DNA of 64,000 nt from Psychrobacter arenosus (GTDB taxonomy: Bacteria > Pseudomonadota > Gammaproteobacteria > Pseudomonadales > Moraxellaceae), in contig NZ_LR884459.1 in assembly GCF_904848165.1 (NCBI RefSeq), positions 3,224,001 to 3,288,000 of the forward strand, read 5' to 3'. The translations under genes and the position numbers were made by a program. The notes under the pieces are model-generated. The model ran no database searches. It saw only the letters and a program-made list of their open reading frames with translations, and was not told the origin of the DNA. Below are positions 20,842 to 28,486 of this stretch, in pieces (the first letter of the stretch is position 1; each line of letters opens with the position of its first letter).

Positions 20842-22647
20842 ATGCGCCAATCTACTGCCCTTAATATTCTAAAGACTGGTCATAATGTCTTTTTAACGGG
20901 CTCTGCTGGGTCAGGCAAGACCTATACCCTCAATCAATATATCCACTATTTACGGGCGCGCCGGATTGCTGTGGCTGTAACTGCGAGTACTGGAATTGCG
21001 GCGACCCATATGAATGGCACCACCATTCACAGTTGGTCAGGGATTGGTATCAAAGACGAACTGACTGAGCGAGATCTTAAAAATATCAGCGGTAGACGTC
21101 ATCTGGTTGAACGGTTAAAAGAAACCTCGGTACTGATTATCGATGAGATTTCGATGCTGCATGCCAAACAGCTCGATTTGGTCAACCAAGTGCTCAAACA
21201 TGCGCGTAAGAGTGAAGCCGCGTTTGGGGGTGTACAAGTCGTGGTCGCGGGTGACTTTTTTCAGTTACCGCCCATTGGCTCGCGCGGCGAGAGCAATCGC
21301 GAAAAGTTTGCCTTTATGTCAGCAGCTTGGCTTGAGGCCAACTTCCATATTTGCTATCTGACCGAGCAGCATCGTCAAGTTGAGCAGCAGGAAAACGAGC
21401 AGATTAGTCTCGATACTATCCTGAACCAAATTCGTAAGCAGGAAGTCACCTTTGAGGCTATCGATGCCTTGCAAGCGACTTATGACCAAACGGTAGATGT
21501 GAGCCGTACGCGGTTATATACGCATAATCTGAACGTGAATAAAATCAATGAAAAAGAGCTCAATGAGCTGGCGGCGAAACCGGTCGTTTTTAACGCTACT
21601 GATACGGGCGATAGCAAACTGGTTGAGACGTTGAAGAAAAACGTGCGCACTAGCGATGAGCTCATCCTCAAAGTTGGCGCCAAGGTCATGTTTATTAAGA
21701 ATAATAATGAACTTGCTGTCTCTAATGGCACCATGGGCGAAATCGTCGCTTTCGAGCCTGTTAAAGCCGAAGAGAAAGACGGTGATAAACTGCCGGTGGT
21801 CAAACTTAATGACGGGCGCCGCGTTAAAGCCGAGGTCGAAGAGTGGATTATCGAAGATGAAAATGGTGAGATTTTAGCCAGTTATAACCAAGTGCCCTTG
21901 TGTCTGGCCTGGGCTATTACCATTCATAAATCGCAAGGGATGACGCTAGACGCTGCTGAGATTGATTTGTCGAAGACCTTTGAGCTCGGTCAAGGCTACG
22001 TGGCTTTATCGCGCTTAAAGTCATTGGAAGGTTTGCAGCTGCTCGGTATGAATGATATGAGCTTGCAGCTTGACCCGTTGGCACGCGGTGCGGATAGACG
22101 CTTTCAGGTACTGTCCGATGAAGTCGCTGATGCCTACTCTATGCTGGATGAAGCCAGTCTGACTAAGACCCACGATGAGTTTGTGTTGAAATCAGGTGGC
22201 ACCACCAATAAAACGATTATCGAAGCCTACGAGGCGATGCGCCAAAGACGGGCAGAGAAGAATAAAGCCAAGCAAGAAACCCGAGCCAAATTAGGCAATC
22301 AACTCACGGATGAGTCGGACAGTACGCTAATGGCAACCAAAGTGTTATTAGAGGAAAGTCTTAGTATTGCTGAAATCTCACAAGAGCGTGGTTTGGCTCA
22401 ATCTACGATTATGCGTCATATCAGCGATTTAAAAGCGCAAGATCCCACCTTAAAATGTGATCATCTGCGCCCTGACGATGAGATTATGTTGGCGGTAGGC
22501 AATGCTTATGTGGCAATCAAAGTCGCCAATGATCCCAACGACTTTAACGATGATGGGCAAATGAAACTCAAGCCTATCTATGAGTATCTAAAAGAAAAGA
22601 TAGATTACAATACTATTCGCCTAGCGCTTATTTTTATTAACCCTTAA
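20842..22647 (+). CDS. PIF1-like DNA helicase with C-terminal HTH domain
   Basis: Product is 601 aa. The superfamily 1B helicase core has Walker A G-S-A-G-S-G-K-T at about residues 20-27, A-S-T-G-I-A-A at about 50, Walker B L-I-I-D-E-I-S-M-L at about 98, and G-D-F-F-Q-L-P-P. The late motif H-K-S-Q-G-M-T-L-D and the Y-V-A-L-S-R motif are also present. The C-terminal ~130 residues contain a helix-turn-helix (S-I-A-E-I-S-Q-E-R-G-L-A-Q-S-T-I) of the type appended to RecQ-like and bacterial PIF1 helicases. Its likely role is resolving DNA secondary structure or replication intermediates. It is monocistronic, with its own terminator. Confidence 0.88.
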   Translation: MRQSTALNILKTGHNVFLTGSAGSGKTYTLNQYIHYLRARRIAVAVTASTGIAATHMNGTTIHSWSGIGIKDELTERDLKNISGRRHLVERLKETSVLIIDEISMLHAKQLDLVNQVLKHARKSEAAFGGVQVVVAGDFFQLPPIGSRGESNREKFAFMSAAWLEANFHICYLTEQHRQVEQQENEQISLDTILNQIRKQEVTFEAIDALQATYDQTVDVSRTRLYTHNLNVNKINEKELNELAAKPVVFNATDTGDSKLVETLKKNVRTSDELILKVGAKVMFIKNNNELAVSNGTMGEIVAFEPVKAEEKDGDKLPVVKLNDGRRVKAEVEEWIIEDENGEILASYNQVPLCLAWAITIHKSQGMTLDAAEIDLSKTFELGQGYVALSRLKSLEGLQLLGMNDMSLQLDPLARGADRRFQVLSDEVADAYSMLDEASLTKTHDEFVLKSGGTTNKTIIEAYEAMRQRRAEKNKAKQETRAKLGNQLTDESDSTLMATKVLLEESLSIAEISQERGLAQSTIMRHISDLKAQDPTLKCDHLRPDDEIMLAVGNAYVAIKVANDPNDFNDDGQMKLKPIYEYLKEKIDYNTIRLALIFINP

Positions 22648-22648
22648 G

Positions 22649-22684
22649 AAGTGCTAGGGTAGCCAAGGTTTAGCACTTTAATTT
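22649..22684 (+). terminator. helicase gene terminator
   Basis: AAGTGCTA (22649-22656) pairs with TAGCACTT (22671-22678) with a 14-base loop. The downstream tract (TTTAATTT) is only moderately T-rich. Confidence 0.6.
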
Positions 22685-22878
22685 GTAGTGCCTTAGTTAT
22701 TGCTCTTCCTTTATAGCTTGCTCGTTATAATGTTTTCTAGTCATTAGGCGCTCTTAGTATAAAGTGCTCTTATCATTTCGTGTTTTTCTGCTCTCTAGTA
22801 TTTTACTCATAGCGGTCCCAGTGTTAACGCCATGCAGCTGACCGCTAGCCATTCTCTTGCAATCAAAGTGAGTTTGCC

Positions 22879-24033
22879 TTGTCTAACGTCATCCCTCAGT
22901 TTAATGTCGCGAATACGACCGATAATAATGACTCAGCATTGGCTCATGGCAGCCAGTCTTGGCATTCAGCAGCAGTTAATGGTCAAGCCCACTTATTGCG
23001 GGTAGGGATTAATGGCTTTGGTCGAATTGGGCGTAATGTGCTACGCGCGCTAATTGAGCGTTTTGATGTATTGGGGCAGTCGCTACATATCGTGGCGATT
23101 AATGACCTTGCCGATGCTGAGACGCTGCTGCACCTATTAAAATTTGATAGTACTCATGGCCGTCTGAGCCAATTGGGCGTTGAGGCGACTATCGATACGG
23201 CGAATCATGAGCTGTGCTTGACCAAGGGTCATAAAACCTACTGTATCGCTCTATTGTCCGAGCCTGCACCTAACAAGCTACCTTGGCAGGCTCTCAATGT
23301 TGATTTGGTGTTAGAGTGTACCGGGCATTTTCGCTCGTATGAGCAGGCCTACGCCCATATTGACAGTGGTGCGCAGCAAGTTATCGTAGGAGCCGCGCCT
23401 TTTGATCGTGTCGATGCGTGTGTGGTGATGGGGGTCAATGACGAGTTATTAACGCGGCAGCTGCCGATTATCTCTTCGGTGTCCTGTACCACGCAGGCGC
23501 TAGTGCCGCTAATCGATACTTTAGACCGAGCTTTTGGTATCACATCGGTGATGATGACCGAAATCCATGCGGTGACCGCCGACCAAAATGTGCTCGACCA
23601 AGCCCACCGCGATTTGCGCCGCGCCCGTGCTTCGGGTCATAACATCATCCCAACGACGTCTAGTAGTATCGCTGCGACGGAGCAAGTTCTGCCCAATATG
23701 CTTGGGCGTATTAATGGTCACTCTATCCGCGTACCGACTATTGATGTGGCGGCTATTGATGTCACAGTTGTGTTTGATAATGGCGTTGGCTTAGACGAGT
23801 TACGCCAGACCCTTATCGCAGCTTGTAGCGGCCGCTTACAAGGTATCATGGCGTATACTGATGAGCCTTTAGTGTCTAGCGACTTTATTCATCAGCCAGA
23901 GTCGCTAATCATTGATGGTCAGCAACTGATGCAAGTGGGCACTCAGTTTAAAATCTTCGCTTGGTATGATAACGAGTGGGGCTATGCCAACCGTCTGTTA
24001 GATATGTGCTTATACTTATCAAAATCAAGATAA
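22879..24033 (+). CDS. GAPDH/erythrose-4-phosphate dehydrogenase family protein
   Basis: Product is 384 aa. The NAD-binding motif G-I-N-G-F-G-R-I-G-R-N starts at about residue 43, the active-site Cys is in S-V-S-C-T-T-Q (about 203), and the substrate-binding R-R-A-R-A-S and W-Y-D-N-E-W-G-Y motifs follow. Residue Q replaces the usual N after C-T-T. The stretch D-E-P-L-V-S-S-D-F-I-H-Q-P-x-S-x-I-I-D-G resembles E4P dehydrogenase (Epd, pyridoxal phosphate synthesis) more than glycolytic GAPDH, so either activity is possible. A TTG start is used; the ~40-residue N-terminal extension before the Rossmann fold is unusual, and no ATG exists in it. Confidence 0.8.
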   Translation: MSNVIPQFNVANTTDNNDSALAHGSQSWHSAAVNGQAHLLRVGINGFGRIGRNVLRALIERFDVLGQSLHIVAINDLADAETLLHLLKFDSTHGRLSQLGVEATIDTANHELCLTKGHKTYCIALLSEPAPNKLPWQALNVDLVLECTGHFRSYEQAYAHIDSGAQQVIVGAAPFDRVDACVVMGVNDELLTRQLPIISSVSCTTQALVPLIDTLDRAFGITSVMMTEIHAVTADQNVLDQAHRDLRRARASGHNIIPTTSSSIAATEQVLPNMLGRINGHSIRVPTIDVAAIDVTVVFDNGVGLDELRQTLIAACSGRLQGIMAYTDEPLVSSDFIHQPESLIIDGQQLMQVGTQFKIFAWYDNEWGYANRLLDMCLYLSKSR

Positions 24034-24108
24034 TGGCTTTTTTACGCAGTCGCAAACCGGGTAAATTTAAGAGTTTTTAACTTATTTCAATAAAATGACT
24101 TTTAGCGC

Positions 24109-24136
24109 TTGCATTATAAATTTATCTAGCTATAAT
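24109..24136 (+). promoter_or_regulatory. tRNA-Ser promoter
   Basis: TTGCAT (24109-24114) and TATAAT (24131-24136) with a 16-base spacer, 12 bases upstream of the mature tRNA 5' end. Confidence 0.75.
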
Positions 24137-24148
24137 AAGCCACCTAAA

Positions 24149-24239
24149 GGAAGCGTGGCAGAGCGGTTGAATGCACCAGTCTTGAAAACTGGCGTGGGTT
24201 CATAGCCCACCGTGAGTTCGAATCTCACCGCTTCCGCCA
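24149..24239 (+). tRNA. serT: tRNA-Ser (UGA anticodon), prophage attachment site
   Basis: 91 bases including an encoded CCA. The acceptor GGAAGCG pairs with CGCTTCC. The anticodon stem CCAGT/ACTGG closes a loop with TGA at 24183-24185. The long variable arm (GTGGGTT...AGCCCAC) is the serine-type class II arm, and the T arm GTGAG-TTCGAAT-CTCAC is intact. The 3' part from 24214 on is duplicated at 58261, so the prophage integrated here and regenerated a functional tRNA end. Confidence 0.97.
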
Positions 24240-24242
24240 AAT
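24214..24242. repeat. attL core
   Basis: 29 bases identical to 58261-58289, covering the T arm, acceptor 3' strand and CCA of tRNA-Ser plus 3 further bases. Confidence 0.95.
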
Positions 24243-24251
24243 ATATATAAT

Positions 24252-24282
24252 AAAGTCAATCACTTAGGTGGTTGGCTTTTTT
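24252..24282 (+). terminator. phage-supplied terminator for tRNA-Ser
   Basis: 12-bp stem (24252-24263 with 24268-24279, TTAG loop, some G-U pairs) followed by T residues, just inside the prophage. It lies 12 bases after the tRNA and points along its transcription. Confidence 0.75.
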
Positions 24283-24284
24283 AT

Positions 24285-24311
24285 TTGGCACAGTTTTGGC
24301 ACACTTGGCTA
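24285..24311. repeat. TTGGCAC direct repeats near attL (possible integrase arm sites)
   Basis: TTGGCAC at 24285-24291 and 24296-24302, with a weaker TTGGCTA at 24305-24311. The same heptamer is repeated at 58140 and 58152 near attR. The spacing of about one helical turn suits integrase arm-type binding. Confidence 0.5.
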
Positions 24312-24313
24312 TT

Positions 24314-25456
24314 TTAGCCGTTCAATTTACTAATCTCTTGGCGTGAACGGTCACCATGCAGCCATCGACTATAAGTCTTGGTGAACATCATGAGACTGTG
24401 GCCCATTTGGTTGGCAGCGAATGCCGGATTGATGCCGTCCATTAGCATCTGTGTGGCGTACGTGTGGCGACAGTTATAAGCATGGCGCTGTCTGATATGT
24501 TCTTTTGTCAGCACTACCTTAAACCGCTCTCTAGGCGACCTCTCATTCGCCCAGCGCTCACCATCCTCCCAAATAAAGATAAAGCCGTCTTTGCTGGCGC
24601 GCTGATATCTTATCTGCAATTCCTCAAAAGCTAACTTCGAATGCTTGTTTAAATAAACAAGACGGAACTGGCTCACCTTTGTTTTTTCCTGATACACACC
24701 ATTGACCAGCGCCTTGGTGATGCTAATACACTCATTCTTCCAATCAATATCTGACCATTTTAGTGCAATAAGCTCTGATGGCCGGCAGCCTGTCCAGAAA
24801 GCCGCCATATAATACCAATAGAATATTCTATCCCACCCTTCCATGTCTTGATCAAAGCGCTCCAAGATACGTGTGCGCTCAACTGGCGTAAAAGGGTCCG
24901 GCTCGGCTTCTTGGATTTTAGTATTCTTGAGTTTGGTAGCAGGGTCTTTGTCTATCAACTCATCATCCAAAGCTAGGGCAAAGGTACCGCGCAATGGTAT
25001 CAATACATCATTACGAGTTTTCTCACTATTAAACTCAATGCCATTAAAGTGATCTCTTAATAGCTTGGCAGTGATGTAACTTATTGGCATATGCTCAAGC
25101 ACTGGGTACCAATATTTCTTCAAGATGCCTTTATATTTTTTCTTGGTGCCAGCCACGCAGGTTAAGCCAGCCAAATAAGATTCTGCGTATTCACCAAAAG
25201 TAGGGATCGATGGCGAGTCTTCATAAACAATGCCGCAAATCTCACAAATCTTCTCTTCAGTAAGTATGCCCCATTTGGCTTGGTTGACTAGCAGCTCTCT
25301 TGTTTCGGCAGCTGCTTTAATGCCCGCCGCCGTCGGCGGATGGGGGAGCGTGATGAAGCGCCGTTCGCCATTATGGTCGAAGAAGTAGATACGGACTGCG
25401 CCATCACGGACTTGGACGCCAGCGGGAAGTCTTTTGCTGCTTGTTCGTCTAACCAT
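24314..25456 (-). CDS. int: phage tyrosine recombinase (integrase)
   Basis: Product is 380 aa. The N-terminal arm-binding part starts L-P-A-G-V-Q-V-R-D-G-A-V-R-I and is followed by a SAM-like core-binding domain (about residues 85-185). The catalytic domain holds Arg in T-G-C-R-P-S-E-L (about 223), Lys in the beta-hairpin region, H-x-x-x-x-R in R-H-A-Y-N-C-R-H-T-Y-A-T (about 325-333), M-G-H-S, and the nucleophile Tyr in T-K-T-Y-S-R-W (about 362). It mediates integration and excision at tRNA-Ser. Its 5' end overlaps the preceding ORF by 169 bases in another frame. It is transcribed toward attL. Confidence 0.95.
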   Translation of the reverse strand: MVRRTSSKRLPAGVQVRDGAVRIYFFDHNGERRFITLPHPPTAAGIKAAAETRELLVNQAKWGILTEEKICEICGIVYEDSPSIPTFGEYAESYLAGLTCVAGTKKKYKGILKKYWYPVLEHMPISYITAKLLRDHFNGIEFNSEKTRNDVLIPLRGTFALALDDELIDKDPATKLKNTKIQEAEPDPFTPVERTRILERFDQDMEGWDRIFYWYYMAAFWTGCRPSELIALKWSDIDWKNECISITKALVNGVYQEKTKVSQFRLVYLNKHSKLAFEELQIRYQRASKDGFIFIWEDGERWANERSPRERFKVVLTKEHIRQRHAYNCRHTYATQMLMDGINPAFAANQMGHSLMMFTKTYSRWLHGDRSRQEISKLNG

Positions 25457-25701
25457 TGGTAATACCCCGGAACTGAATATACATACTCACTACTGGATTC
25501 GGGCTGATAATAAACCAAGCCTTCGGTCCAAACGCTACGTCGATTTTTAAGGGTGCTCAGAGATACCCCGGTAATGTCAGAAAAGATTTCTTTTGACACC
25601 CACTTGATTGGGGCAACTCGCCGCTTCAATGCGTCTATAAAATCACGATCTGCAAGAAGCTGGTCGATTAGGTCGCTGGCAGGTTGGGTTGTTATGTCCA
25701 T
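25288..25701 (-). CDS. excisionase-like winged-helix protein
   Basis: Product is 137 aa. The N-terminal ~85 residues contain a MerR/excisionase-like pattern (K-W-V-S-K-E-I-F-S-D-I-T-G-V-S-L-S-T-L-K-N-R-R, then W-T-E-G-L-V-Y-Y). The position directly upstream of int fits a recombination directionality factor. The last ~56 codons are read from the same DNA as the integrase N-terminus in another frame and give a low-complexity Ser/Arg-rich tail, so this tail is probably a by-product of overlap. Excisionase function is inferred from domain type and position. Confidence 0.6.
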   Translation of the reverse strand: MDITTQPASDLIDQLLADRDFIDALKRRVAPIKWVSKEIFSDITGVSLSTLKNRRSVWTEGLVYYQPESSSEYVYSVPGYYQWLDEQAAKDFPLASKSVMAQSVSTSSTIMANGASSRSPIRRRRRALKQLPKQESC

Positions 25702-26072
25702 GCTATTTCTCCAAATAACTCAAACTGAATAGGAGCTGGCTTTTCCTCTGCTTTTATTGGTAGAACTGCTTTAGCTTCGAGTTTTGGTAATAATGAATAA
25801 GCTTTATTTAAGATAGCCGAGACATCATTGGTATTAACAACAAGATCAATTAACTCTCTATCCATATTGCAAAGCTCTCGCTTGGAGCGGCGACTGAACA
25901 ACTCAAAATAAGCCTCACTATCATAGGAATGGCAAAAATGACACTGGATTCCTTCATCATAAATACCAATAGATCCAAGGGCGAATACACCGATAGTTAT
26001 ATGCAGTCCATTAGACTTGTAAAAAATACGCGCATCTTCTAAAAAGATAGTGGAGCTTGTGTTTTGTCTCAA
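25692..26072 (-). CDS. phage early protein with C-terminal clamp-binding-like motif
   Basis: Product is 126 aa and no family is recognised. The N-terminal part looks like a small beta-rich domain with a C-H-F-C-H cluster at about residues 43-47, a possible metal site. A charged, Pro-containing linker (E-E-K-P-A-P) leads to I-Q-F-E-L-F-G near the C-terminus (Q116-F120), which resembles the Q-x-x-L-F peptide that binds sliding clamps. A clamp-like gene lies two genes upstream in the same operon. It overlaps the excisionase-like gene by 10 bases and starts 3 bases after the previous gene. Confidence 0.6.
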   Translation of the reverse strand: MRQNTSSTIFLEDARIFYKSNGLHITIGVFALGSIGIYDEGIQCHFCHSYDSEAYFELFSRRSKRELCNMDRELIDLVVNTNDVSAILNKAYSLLPKLEAKAVLPIKAEEKPAPIQFELFGEIAWT

Positions 26073-26075
26073 AGG

Positions 26076-26672
26076 TTACCCTCCTATGTAATCCCACTTA
26101 CCATCAACCTTCGCATAGTAATCGCCACATCCTTTTAGCTTTATGGCCAACAACCATGCCTCGTCGCTATCATTGTCGTAAGCATTAATATGAACTCCCT
26201 GATTAGATAGCGTCACTACACCGGCATTGCTACCTACATCTTCATCAGCATATTCAATTCTAAGCTCAACGCCATTCGGTAATGTCCTTGAAAATCTCTC
26301 AATCCACTTAACAGGGCAGGACCAGGCAGTATCAAAAGTCAGGACGTTATCAGTACAATCTCTGTCGTACATATTCCACTTTGTACCCCAGTTCTTTAGT
26401 GACCAGTCATACCAACTGACAGCGCCGTACTTCATGAAGTTATCTATCGACTCGACAATACGCGCTTTATCATCATCTGAATTATGGCGGCTAAGTAGTC
26501 CGGAGAATGTGACACGCCCTTCGATGAGATACATAACTTCCATTATTAGGCCATCGCTAACAACGTCTTTTAGAGCGTCCGGCATTGGCGCCGCGTCATC
26601 AAAAGTGGTAACTCCACTTAAGTCGTAATCACCAGTGATAACTGTTACGCGATTTGTAATATGATTTGGCAT
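26076..26672 (-). CDS. Api92/DUF1281-like phage protein
   Basis: Product is 198 aa. The opening M-P-N-H-I-T-N-R-V-T-V-I-T-G-D, followed later by W-Y-D-W-S-L-K-N-W-G-T-K-W and a C-P-V-K-W-I-E-R-F-S region, is the recognisable pattern of the Api92/DUF1281 (YubB ferredoxin-like fold) family. That family is common in phages and plasmids and its function is unknown. The start ATG overlaps the stop of the clamp-like gene, so the two are translationally coupled. Confidence 0.65.
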   Translation of the reverse strand: MPNHITNRVTVITGDYDLSGVTTFDDAAPMPDALKDVVSDGLIMEVMYLIEGRVTFSGLLSRHNSDDDKARIVESIDNFMKYGAVSWYDWSLKNWGTKWNMYDRDCTDNVLTFDTAWSCPVKWIERFSRTLPNGVELRIEYADEDVGSNAGVVTLSNQGVHINAYDNDSDEAWLLAIKLKGCGDYYAKVDGKWDYIGG

Positions 26673-27520
26673 TAGTTTGTCTCCTTACTATCAACATCAA
26701 CCAGAGCCGCATATTTCCAAGTCTCACCACCGGCATCCATGTAACATTCATCGTCATAAGCAACCAGACGTCGCAAGGTGTGCCGACATGCCGCCAAGTG
26801 AAGGTCATGTGAGTTGCTAACGCTGCACCATGCCCACTTGCCATCTTTAATGACCTGCCTCACTGGATCTCCTGCATAATCGCTCATCAACACCGCTTTA
26901 TGCTCATTGTGCAGCTCATGCAATCTCATCGGCATAATGACGCACATAAAATCGGGGATATTGTCAAAGGTAAAGATATTGCCACTGGTATTCGATGCCT
27001 TATAAAGTCTTGGTGCGCCACCGTAATAACCTCCGTCTTCTTCCTGTTTAACGAATAGCTTTCCCACCTTGGCCAGCAGCTTAAAATATTTTGGTTGTAT
27101 CACAGGGTTTTGGTGCTGCTTGTTATCAGCACTAATTAGCTGGTCTATGACTCTCTGCGGGTTTGGGTAACTACTCACATCAAGATCATCGGTATGCCCA
27201 AGACGATCTCCCTCGAAGTCTACGAGACACCCGCTTGCTACATCTAGCCTTATGGCTTGTTCATACGGTTCTGCAGCATCACCAGTCATGTACAAAGCAA
27301 GCTTTATATCGCGACTACTAATCAGATGCTTAAACACTGGTCCGCTATAATTGCTATCGACCACATATCTGGCCATTACATGCCCGTTTGTAGCAAATGC
27401 TAGAAGCTTGCCGGGGTTGCCAAAGAAGCATATCCCTTCGAGATAACGCCTAGGGTCATGTTTGGCAGCGAATAGAAGCAATGCTCTTAGGTGCGCGCTG
27501 CTTAGTAAAATACTATTCAT
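26672..27520 (-). CDS. phage DNA sliding-clamp-like protein
   Basis: Product is 282 aa. The N-terminus L-R-A-L-L-L-F-A-A-K-H-D-P-R-R-Y-L-E-G-I-C-F followed by L-L-A-F-A-T-N-G-H-V-M-A-R-Y matches the pattern of phage proteins with a DNA polymerase III beta-clamp fold, in which 'T-D/N-G-H-x-x-A' is the hallmark. At 282 aa it is shorter than a three-domain host clamp. I start at the ATG at 27520, preceded by GGGAGCGGGTC, and not at 27577, because the shorter form starts at the family's conserved region and overlaps the previous stop by 8 bases. Possible roles are phage replication or subversion of the host clamp loader; neither is shown. Confidence 0.6.
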   Translation of the reverse strand: MNSILLSSAHLRALLLFAAKHDPRRYLEGICFFGNPGKLLAFATNGHVMARYVVDSNYSGPVFKHLISSRDIKLALYMTGDAAEPYEQAIRLDVASGCLVDFEGDRLGHTDDLDVSSYPNPQRVIDQLISADNKQHQNPVIQPKYFKLLAKVGKLFVKQEEDGGYYGGAPRLYKASNTSGNIFTFDNIPDFMCVIMPMRLHELHNEHKAVLMSDYAGDPVRQVIKDGKWAWCSVSNSHDLHLAACRHTLRRLVAYDDECYMDAGGETWKYAALVDVDSKETN

Positions 27521-28040
27521 GACCCGCTCCCAAAACCTCACTGGTAAAAACCTCTGATGGCTTAACCAACTCTGCATAGGTCCAGCTATTGCTAGTTCTA
27601 TTTAAAAAGTCGCCATTGTCGTCCACCTTGTAGACAAAGTCGATGGTGAGTAAGCGGCCCGCTATGCTGTCAGGAGTAATTGGGTATATCGACAACCAGC
27701 ACAGCGGCTCTTCACCACGCTCCAGAGCCTTGCGAACATCTAGGCTATGGGTGGGCTGGCGAGGACGAGGTTTCGCAAGCTGTAATTTCCACCATTTCTC
27801 TAAGTGGTGCTTGAATGATTGGGTAGCAGGGTAGGCGACCACAATCGGCTGTACATTGCCGCTCTCGTCTTTCGATTGGCCAACATCATTAAAACAAATG
27901 TCCTCACCATCAATCTCGACATACAACTTAGGAAGGAAGTCAAAGTTGCCGCGCTTATCTTTAACTTCGTGAGTGCCTGCACTTAGGTGTGGCACATATA
28001 CAAAGTCACCTGGCACTAGCTTGATATTCTCTAATAACAT
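27513..28040 (-). CDS. phage early protein, unrecognised
   Basis: Product is 175 aa. I do not recognise a family. It is soluble and mixed alpha/beta, with a basic segment near residue 90 (A-K-P-R-P-R-Q-P-T-H) and a region V-P-G-D-F-V-Y-V-P-H near the start suggestive of a beta-barrel fold. It lies between the small membrane protein gene (12-base gap) and the clamp-like gene (8-base overlap) in the leftward operon. Confidence 0.7.
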   Translation of the reverse strand: MLLENIKLVPGDFVYVPHLSAGTHEVKDKRGNFDFLPKLYVEIDGEDICFNDVGQSKDESGNVQPIVVAYPATQSFKHHLEKWWKLQLAKPRPRQPTHSLDVRKALERGEEPLCWLSIYPITPDSIAGRLLTIDFVYKVDDNGDFLNRTSNSWTYAELVKPSEVFTSEVLGAGHE

Positions 28041-28052
28041 GATAGAACCTCT

Positions 28053-28253
28053 CTATTTGGAGTAATGGTATTGATCAACGTGGCCGTCGTGGCTGACATC
28101 TAGCTTATGAGTCTCTATCAAGCCGCTTTGCCCATTCTCGTAGCGGTCGAACGACTCGCCAATACGGTCTATGCCTGCCGACGCCATGCTCATCGCAAGC
28201 ATTAATAGCGCCATAAGTCCGATAGCTGCAAATAGGTTTTTGACAAAGTCCAT
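28053..28253 (-). CDS. small phage membrane protein, first gene of leftward operon
   Basis: Product is 66 aa. One membrane helix at about residues 5-27 (N-L-F-A-A-I-G-L-M-A-L-L-M-L-A-M-S) is followed by a charged, His-rich tail (H-K-L-D-V-S-H-D-G-H-V-D-Q-Y-H-Y). The start at 28253 is preferred because the longer ORF start (28313) lies within the promoter itself. As the first gene from the PL-like promoter it would be made immediately after derepression. Function unknown; small membrane proteins at this position are sometimes superinfection or host-takeover factors. Confidence 0.65.
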   Translation of the reverse strand: MDFVKNLFAAIGLMALLMLAMSMASAGIDRIGESFDRYENGQSGLIETHKLDVSHDGHVDQYHYSK

Positions 28254-28284
28254 AGCTATATCTCTACGTTGTTGGGATGTGCTA

Positions 28285-28313
28285 ATAATAACCATAGTTA
28301 TAATAACTGTCAA
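28285..28313 (-). promoter_or_regulatory. leftward early promoter (PL-like)
   Basis: Perfect -35 TTGACA (28308-28313, minus strand), 17-base spacer and TATTAT at 28285-28290. The spacer carries the operator palindrome at 28288-28301, so repressor binding would block it. Confidence 0.85.
28288..28301. promoter_or_regulatory. repressor operator, left (OL-like)
   Basis: ATAAC-CATA-GTTAT, the same palindrome as at 29813 and 29859 next to the repressor and cro-like genes. Confidence 0.75.
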
Positions 28314-28437
28314 TAACCAAAGTAATAAAATGGTTTAATCGATGGGTATTTATTACTATAGGCATATAGAGCCTATTACCGAGTAGGTTAAAGCTGCATT
28401 TGATGTGTAAGTTTTTGTTAAGGCTTTTCTAAAGACA

Positions 28438-28463
28438 CAAAAAAACCGCCACTAGGGCGGTTA
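28438..28463 (-). terminator. terminator of the repressor-HIRAN transcript
   Basis: 7-bp stem AACCGCC (28444-28450) with GGCGGTT (28456-28462), 5-base loop, followed on the minus strand by seven T residues. It insulates the lysogenic operon from the PL-like operon downstream. Confidence 0.88.
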
Positions 28464-28486
28464 GCAAATAAGAACTTAATCGTTAA

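Noticed and set aside
26227..26628. 133-codon open frame antisense to the Api92-like gene
   Set aside because: Opposes a tightly packed leftward operon; no start signals.
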